Program-made: the position numbers and the translations under genes | In this document: one piece after another, positions 59,888 to 64,000 of the stretch | Numbering within the stretch: the first letter of the stretch is position 1 | Layout of the letters: every line of letters starts with the position of its first letter | NCBI GenBank assembly: GCA_022072225.1 | Contig: JAJVIC010000017.1 | Coordinates: 62,001-126,000 of the forward strand | Length of the DNA stretch: 64,000 nt | Source: Bacteroidia bacterium | GTDB lineage: Bacteria; Bacteroidota; Bacteroidia; SXHM01 | Reading direction: 5' to 3' | Notes under the pieces: model-generated | The model's database searches: none | Seen by the model: only the letters and a program-made list of their open reading frames with translations | What the model was told of the DNA's origin: nothing

Positions 59888-60955
59888 ATGGAAAACGATA
59901 ACAAGTATTTTAAAGGCAGAGGTGCTCAACTGAACACTGCCAACCGTTTTCTGAAACAGGAATATGTGCAGGAACACATTGAAGCATTAGACGAAGAGTT
60001 TCTGGGTGATGAACGCACCAAACTGTTTTTCGAGCATCCGAAAAAGATTATCAATAAAGTGGAAAGCCCCGATATTCCCGGCTTGTATTCGCTTAATCCG
60101 TATCAGGGTTGCGAACATGGATGCATTTACTGTTATGCACGCAACGCCCACCAATACTGGGGTTTTAGCGCAGGACTGGATTTTGAGCGTAAGATTATCG
60201 TGAAGCCCGATGCCGCGAAGCTGCTGCGCGAAGCATTTGAGAAAAAGAGTTGGATACCAAGCCCCGTAATGGTTTCGGGAAATACGGATTGCTACCAGCC
60301 GATAGAAAAGAAACTAAAAATAACACGGCAGTTGTTAGAGGTTTTCTTAGAATACCGCAATCCGATTGCCATGATAACAAAGAACAGTCTTATTCTGCGC
60401 GACACGGATTTACTGAGCGAGCTGGCAAAACACAAATTGGTTCACGTAATGGTTTCCATCACTTCGCTGAAAGAAGAATTGCGCCTGAAAATGGAGCCGC
60501 GTACAGCTTCTGCAAAAAAGAGGCTAAACGTTTTAAACAAATTATCAAAGGCAGGTGTGCCTTGCGGAGTAATGACGGCTCCCATTATTCCCGGACTTAA
60601 CAGCATGGAAATTCCAAGCATTATTAAAGAGGCTGCCGACAATGGTGCTGTAAATGCAGGCTACACGATAGTACGGTTGAACGGTTCTATCGGTGAAATT
60701 TTCACCGACTGGATACACAAAAATTTTCCCGACAGGGCAGAAAAAGTGCTGCACCAAATACAAGATTGTCATGGTGGTCAACTGAACGACAGCCGCTACG
60801 GCACACGCATAAAAGGCGAAGGAAAAATTGCCGATTCCATCAAGCAGATGTTTGTGAACTCAGTAAAACGCTACATGAAAGGCCGCTATTCCGAAGAACT
60901 GAACACTGCCGATTTCCGCAGACCGGGCGAAGCAAAGCAATTGGAATTGTTTTAA
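59888..60955 (+). CDS. radical SAM protein, spore photoproduct lyase-like (PA0069 family)
   Basis: A 355-residue radical SAM enzyme. The iron-sulphur motif is CEHGCIYC (Cys75, Cys79, Cys82), followed by ARNAHQYWGF. VMVSGNTDCYQPIEKKLKITR, NPIAMITKNSLILRD and MTAPIIPGLNSMEIP match the PA0069/Rv2578c group, relatives of spore photoproduct lyase. The reaction is unknown. It is divergent from the 2OG oxygenase gene. Confidence 0.9.
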   Translation: MENDNKYFKGRGAQLNTANRFLKQEYVQEHIEALDEEFLGDERTKLFFEHPKKIINKVESPDIPGLYSLNPYQGCEHGCIYCYARNAHQYWGFSAGLDFERKIIVKPDAAKLLREAFEKKSWIPSPVMVSGNTDCYQPIEKKLKITRQLLEVFLEYRNPIAMITKNSLILRDTDLLSELAKHKLVHVMVSITSLKEELRLKMEPRTASAKKRLNVLNKLSKAGVPCGVMTAPIIPGLNSMEIPSIIKEAADNGAVNAGYTIVRLNGSIGEIFTDWIHKNFPDRAEKVLHQIQDCHGGQLNDSRYGTRIKGEGKIADSIKQMFVNSVKRYMKGRYSEELNTADFRRPGEAKQLELF

Positions 60956-60985
60956 GTATTTTCGCGCTTTCAAAAAAACCAACAA

Positions 60986-61870
60986 ATGAAACGCACCCTT
61001 ATTCTTCTTTATACCCTAGCCCTTTACACTACTGCATTTGCTGCTTTGCCGGGCGACAGCCTGAGTTTTACCGTTAAAGCACTTTCGGGCGGCAAACCCC
61101 TTCCCTATGCCAGCTTTGAAATAAAACAAAACACGCAGTTTATTTTTATCGGAATTACCGATGCCAGCGGCAGCTATACGGTGCGTATTCCTGCGTTGCT
61201 TACACCTGTTGAAATTGTTTTCAAGGAGAAAAACCACGAAACCTTTACACTTAAAAATGTAAGTCTTGCAACAGGCAAAACCTATGAGGCAAACATGAAA
61301 TCATTGATTACTGAACAAGCAAAAGTGGTAAAAGCACAGGAAAAAGAAATTGAAAAAACAGAAAAGAAAAACGAAGAATTAGAAAAGGAATTAAAGAAAA
61401 CCGAGAAAGCTGCTGAACAGGCAGAGAAAGATGCAAAAGCTGCTGAGAAAGCCGCCAAGCAAGCAGAAAAAGAAAAGAAAGAAGCAGAGAAAAAAGCCAA
61501 AGCCGCTGAAAAAGAACTGAAGAAAAAAGAAAAGGAAGAAGCTGCCCGTGCCAAAACACAGGGAAAAATTGACAAAATTGAAGACAAAAAATCAGGAGTA
61601 GCAGAAGATGTTGCCAAGTTAGAAGTGAAGCAGAAAAAATTAGACAAAAAAAGCAGCAAGATTGACAAAGCCGAAAGCAAGCTGAATAAAAAAATTGCAA
61701 AAGGAAAAATGACTACTGCCGAAGTTGAGGCAGCCAAAGCCGACATCATGGCGCAACGTGCCGGCCTGCTGGAAGACCAGAGCAAAATCACCAAAAAGAA
61801 AGAAGAGTATAACGAACAGCTGAAAGAGCTCGAAAAAAAAGAAAATAAACTGGAGAAGAAATTGGATTAA
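60986..61870 (+). CDS. secreted protein with regulatory-like beta domain and long coiled coil
   Basis: A 294-residue protein with a signal peptide (TLILLYTLALYTTAFA). Residues ~20-95 are a carboxypeptidase-regulatory-like beta-sandwich (SFTVKALSGGKPLPYASFEI, ITDASGSYTVRIPALL). Residues ~100-294 are a nearly uninterrupted Lys/Glu/Ala coiled coil (EKTEKKNEELEKELKK-type heptads). It may span the periplasm. Antisense frames here arise from the Lys/Glu codon bias. The role is unknown. Confidence 0.75.
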   Translation: MKRTLILLYTLALYTTAFAALPGDSLSFTVKALSGGKPLPYASFEIKQNTQFIFIGITDASGSYTVRIPALLTPVEIVFKEKNHETFTLKNVSLATGKTYEANMKSLITEQAKVVKAQEKEIEKTEKKNEELEKELKKTEKAAEQAEKDAKAAEKAAKQAEKEKKEAEKKAKAAEKELKKKEKEEAARAKTQGKIDKIEDKKSGVAEDVAKLEVKQKKLDKKSSKIDKAESKLNKKIAKGKMTTAEVEAAKADIMAQRAGLLEDQSKITKKKEEYNEQLKELEKKENKLEKKLD

Positions 61871-61911
61871 TGCCTGCCAAACTTAGCTCATCAGCTATTC
61901 ATGCGATTAGC

Positions 61912-61919
61912 TAATTTTG
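61912..61919 (+). promoter_or_regulatory. -7 promoter box for the OstA-like gene
   Basis: TAATTTTG lies downstream of the ATG at 61901 and six bases before the ATG at 61925, so it supports the later start and a nearly leaderless transcript. Confidence 0.6.
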
Positions 61920-61924
61920 TCGCG

Positions 61925-63427
61925 ATGCGTTTTTTAAATCTCCTTACTTTTCTTTGCCTTACCGTTAATGCTTTTGCGCAGGAAGCACCCCGCAAAATAG
62001 AGTTGCTTCATGCCAACGAACTGCAATACGATGAGCGGCAAACCGGCAAGGTGCGCAGGCTCCTGGGGAATGTACAGTTCAAACACGATGATGCACTTAT
62101 GTTTTGCGACAGTGCCTGGCTCTACAGCGAAACCAATACCATGGATGCCTTCAGCCGTGTTCACATCAATCAGGGTGATACGCTTGACCTGTATGGCGAT
62201 AAACTCAACTACAACGGAAATACCAAAGTAGCAGTAGTTACCGGCAATGTAAAACTCATTGATAAAGAAATAACCCTTACAACCGACCGCCTAACTTATG
62301 ACCGCGCCAGCGGCATCAGCAACTACACCACAGGCGGAAAAATAGTACAGACAGAAGATACACTTACCAGTATTTTCGGCTATTATTATTCAGGCGAAAA
62401 AATGCTGCACTTCCGCAAAAACGTGGTGCTGGTAAACCCGAAGTACACCATCAACTGCGATACGCTGAAATTTAAAACCACTACCGAAGTAGCCTATTTT
62501 CTTGGTCCCACCGTGATTGTAAGCGATGAAAACACCATCTATTGCGAGAATGGCTGGTACGACACCCGCAACGATGTTTCGCAATTCAACCAACATGCAA
62601 AAATCACCTCTAAAGAACAAACGATAACGGGCGACAGCATTTATTATGACCGGGCCAACGGTTTCGGGAAAGCCATCAACAACATTATTCTGCGCGACAC
62701 GGTTCAGGAAGTTGTTATCAATGGTAATTACGGTGAATTTTTTCGCAGCGATGAAAAAACCATTGTAACCGGCAAAGCCCTGATGAAACAAAACATGAGT
62801 GGCGACACGCTTTACCTCCATGCCGACACGCTGAAGACCACGCTCGATACCATCAGCGAAAAGCGGACGCTGTTTGCCTACCACAAAGCCAAATTCTTCA
62901 AAAGCGATTTTCAGGGCATGTGCGACTCGCTGGTGTATTCCTACAAAGATTCCGCAATCAGTATGTTTCGCATACCCATACTCTGGAACGACAGTAACCA
63001 GCTTACTGCTGACACTACATTTCTTCAATTAGCCAATGGCAAAATGCATGAAATGCGCATGCGCAACAATGCATTTATTATTTCAAGCGAAGACACTGCC
63101 CATTACAACCAGATAAAAGGAAAAAACATGAACGGTTTTTTCCGCGAGAGCAAACTCTATAAAGTGCGCGTTATCGGTAACGGACAAACCGTTTACTATG
63201 CGAAAGAAGAAGGCAAACCATTAGAAAACGTAAACAAAGCCGAAAGCAGCGACATGCTTATTTTTGTGGACAGCAACAAAGTAAAATCCATCACTTTTAT
63301 TACTAAACCCGATGCTACGCTTTATCCGCTTAAAGAAGTAGCCAGAGAGGATTTAAAGCTTAAAGATTTTTCGTGGAAAAACATGCTGAGGCCCCGCAAA
63401 ATTGAGGATGTATTTAAGTGGGAGTAG
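61925..63427 (+). CDS. OstA/LptA-like outer-membrane biogenesis protein
   Basis: A 500-residue protein starting at the ATG at 61925, which begins the signal peptide (FLNLLTFLCLTVNAFAQ). The mature part is a long beta-jellyroll series: LLHANELQYDERQTGKVRRLLGNVQFKHDDA, LTTDRLTYDRASGISNYTTGG and repeated short strands, matching the OstA domains of LptA and LptD. It has no barrel at its C-terminus. It probably bridges lipopolysaccharide transport across the periplasm or forms part of that system. The rnpB gene follows on the opposite strand. Confidence 0.85.
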   Translation: MRFLNLLTFLCLTVNAFAQEAPRKIELLHANELQYDERQTGKVRRLLGNVQFKHDDALMFCDSAWLYSETNTMDAFSRVHINQGDTLDLYGDKLNYNGNTKVAVVTGNVKLIDKEITLTTDRLTYDRASGISNYTTGGKIVQTEDTLTSIFGYYYSGEKMLHFRKNVVLVNPKYTINCDTLKFKTTTEVAYFLGPTVIVSDENTIYCENGWYDTRNDVSQFNQHAKITSKEQTITGDSIYYDRANGFGKAINNIILRDTVQEVVINGNYGEFFRSDEKTIVTGKALMKQNMSGDTLYLHADTLKTTLDTISEKRTLFAYHKAKFFKSDFQGMCDSLVYSYKDSAISMFRIPILWNDSNQLTADTTFLQLANGKMHEMRMRNNAFIISSEDTAHYNQIKGKNMNGFFRESKLYKVRVIGNGQTVYYAKEEGKPLENVNKAESSDMLIFVDSNKVKSITFITKPDATLYPLKEVAREDLKLKDFSWKNMLRPRKIEDVFKWE

Positions 63428-63439
63428 GCTCTAAAAGGC

Positions 63440-63468
63440 GGCACGCCACCCTTTGGGGATGGCGTGCC
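63440..63468. terminator. bidirectional hairpin between the OstA-like gene and rnpB
   Basis: A 9-bp stem GGCACGCCA/TGGCGTGCC around an 11-base loop, flanked by TAAAA/TTTTA. It could end both the OstA-like transcript and the converging RNase P RNA. It may also be another repeat copy. Confidence 0.55.
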
Positions 63469-63475
63469 ATAAAAT

Positions 63476-63930
63476 AACAAACCTGTAAGCCGGGTTCTGT
63501 TCCAATCCGCATGAGGAGGATCGGGTTCTATCATTTATCTGTGCAGCCTACCCTCCGGAATTGGGCGGGCAGCCCTCAATCTCCGGTATATTTGGCCTTA
63601 CAACCCATAAGGTTTTCCCATACCCGGCATCACTGCCGGATATTGTGAGCTCTTACCTCACATTTTCACCCTTACCGAACCACCCCCTCTAAATCTCCCC
63701 CGTTGGGGGAGACTTGCCAATCCACTTGCCATCTAACAGCAAGTGCGATAGGTAAGCCCTCCCCACTGGGGAGGGTTTGGGTGGGGTGCCGGTGGTTATT
63801 TTCTGCGGCACTTTCTGTTGTTCAGCATTTCTGCTGAACACCTCCGCTTTCGAAGAGTATGGCGCCCTGTGTTGCCCGGACTTTCCTTCCCTTTACCTAA
63901 CCCGTAAAAGAACGATAGAACAGTTTGTCG
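63476..63930 (-). ncRNA. rnpB: RNase P RNA (type A) with a repeat insertion in P12
   Basis: Read on the minus strand the conserved pieces occur in order: GGAAAGTCCGGGC, GGTAAGGGTGAAA, AGGTAAGAGCTCAC, AAGGCCAAATA, GGGTAGGCTGC and ACAGAACCCGGCTTA. P1 can form from CAAACTGT (5' end) and ACAGGTTTG (3' end), which sets the boundaries. A TATCTTTG promoter box precedes it. In helix P12 the flanking arms AACCACC/GGTGGTT (63791-63797, 63678-63684) are intact, but 106 bases of palindromic repeat are inserted between them. The catalytic core appears unaffected. Ends are approximate. Confidence 0.93.
63685..63790. repeat. three-hairpin repeat composite inserted in rnpB
   Basis: Outer CACCCCCTCTAAA and TTTGGGTGGGGTG arms enclose hairpins at 63694-63712 (TCTCCCCC/GGGGGAGA), 63723-63745 (CACTTGC/GCAAGTG) and 63757-63775 (CCCTCCCC/GGGGAGGG). 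The double-hairpin layout matches the family E elements near 48.7 and 49.6 kb, though the sequence differs. Confidence 0.85.
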
Positions 63931-63934
63931 GGGA

Positions 63935-63942
63935 CAAAGATA
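63935..63942 (-). promoter_or_regulatory. -7 promoter box for rnpB
   Basis: TATCTTTG on the minus strand, a few bases before the deduced 5' end of RNase P RNA. Confidence 0.6.
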
Positions 63943-64000
63943 CGGAAATTAACAGGCTGAAACTCTTTACAGCACTATCGTTTGCATCAGTTGTGTCCAG

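Noticed and set aside
61282-61794. A 170-codon minus-strand Phe/Ser-rich hydrophobic frame
   Set aside because: Antisense to the Lys/Glu coiled coil (AAA/GAA codons read as TTT/TTC); apparent membrane segments are an artefact.
62390-63028. A 212-codon minus-strand frame in the OstA-like gene
   Set aside because: Antisense to the beta-strand repeats of a clearly coding gene, without domain match or promoter.
63967-63999. Possible last ten codons of a minus-strand gene entering from the right edge (stop at 63967-63969)
   Set aside because: Too short to support; other frames are equally possible and nothing identifies a product.
1-64000. Search for tRNA genes, prophage or integrated plasmid
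   Set aside because: No tRNA-like cloverleaf, integrase, phage structural or replication genes were recognised by eye; the accessory region is explained by small repeats and one transposase.

Overview
This window comes from a member of the Bacteroidota (Bacteroidetes), probably a free-living Chitinophagales/Sphingobacteriales-like lineage known from genome assemblies. Evidence: type IX secretion sorting domains (type A and type B), gliding-type GldF/GldG proteins, a MurA with Asp in place of the catalytic Cys, start codons without Shine-Dalgarno sequences, and many copies of the Bacteroidota -7 promoter motif TAnnTTTG just upstream of genes. The species cannot be named from the sequence.

Layout. 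1-3.3 kb: a truncated MATE transporter, a lipoprotein resembling a free-standing subtilase propeptide, a sterol-desaturase-type hydroxylase and a small secreted protein, all on the minus strand. 3.3-17.3 kb: a minus-strand block of cell-envelope genes with five paralogous outer-membrane proteins (beta-barrel, thrombospondin type 3 calcium repeats, then EF-hands or SPOR-like domains), a secreted Ala-rich SPOR-like protein and a 1393-residue PKD-repeat adhesin with a type B sorting domain. 17.5-21 kb: a GldF-GldG fusion plus a DUF4340-like protein. 21-29.4 kb: housekeeping and small genes (SRPBCC, YciO/Sua5, transaldolase-like, murQ, bioA, NDH-2, hydrolase). 29.4-39.3 kb: mutL, two rhomboids, an EEP-family enzyme, murA, a TlpA-like protein, a CoA-transferase, grpE and dnaJ. 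39.4-43.2 kb: a secreted AttH/CrtC-like protein and a TPR-adenylate cyclase.

43.3-51.4 kb is the accessory part of the window. It holds mostly unrecognised genes (a doubly anchored Ig-like lipoprotein, two small orphans, a stand-alone LytTR regulator and three hypothetical genes), one REP-associated tyrosine transposase (RAYT) whose gene is swollen by tandem repeats, and at least five families of palindromic interspersed repeats. 51.4-58.5 kb: a tightly packed plus-strand run (NatAB-like ABC exporter, a small protein/nucleotidyltransferase pair, ppx, an NtrC-type regulator lacking an HTH, a DUF3943-like protein, an EamA transporter). 58.5-63.4 kb: a thioredoxin-fold protein, a 2OG-Fe(II) oxygenase, a radical SAM protein, a coiled-coil protein and an OstA/LptA-like protein. 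The window ends with the RNase P RNA gene on the minus strand.

The main theme is the effect of small palindromic repeats on genes. One copy lies in frame exactly at the GldF/GldG junction. A three-hairpin composite of about 106 nt is inserted in the P12 helix of RNase P RNA. Others supply false N-terminal extensions to three genes, and two copies bracket a hypothetical gene. Downstream of the LytTR gene, four CGGATTTT boxes spaced 20-22 bp apart look like a regulator array.
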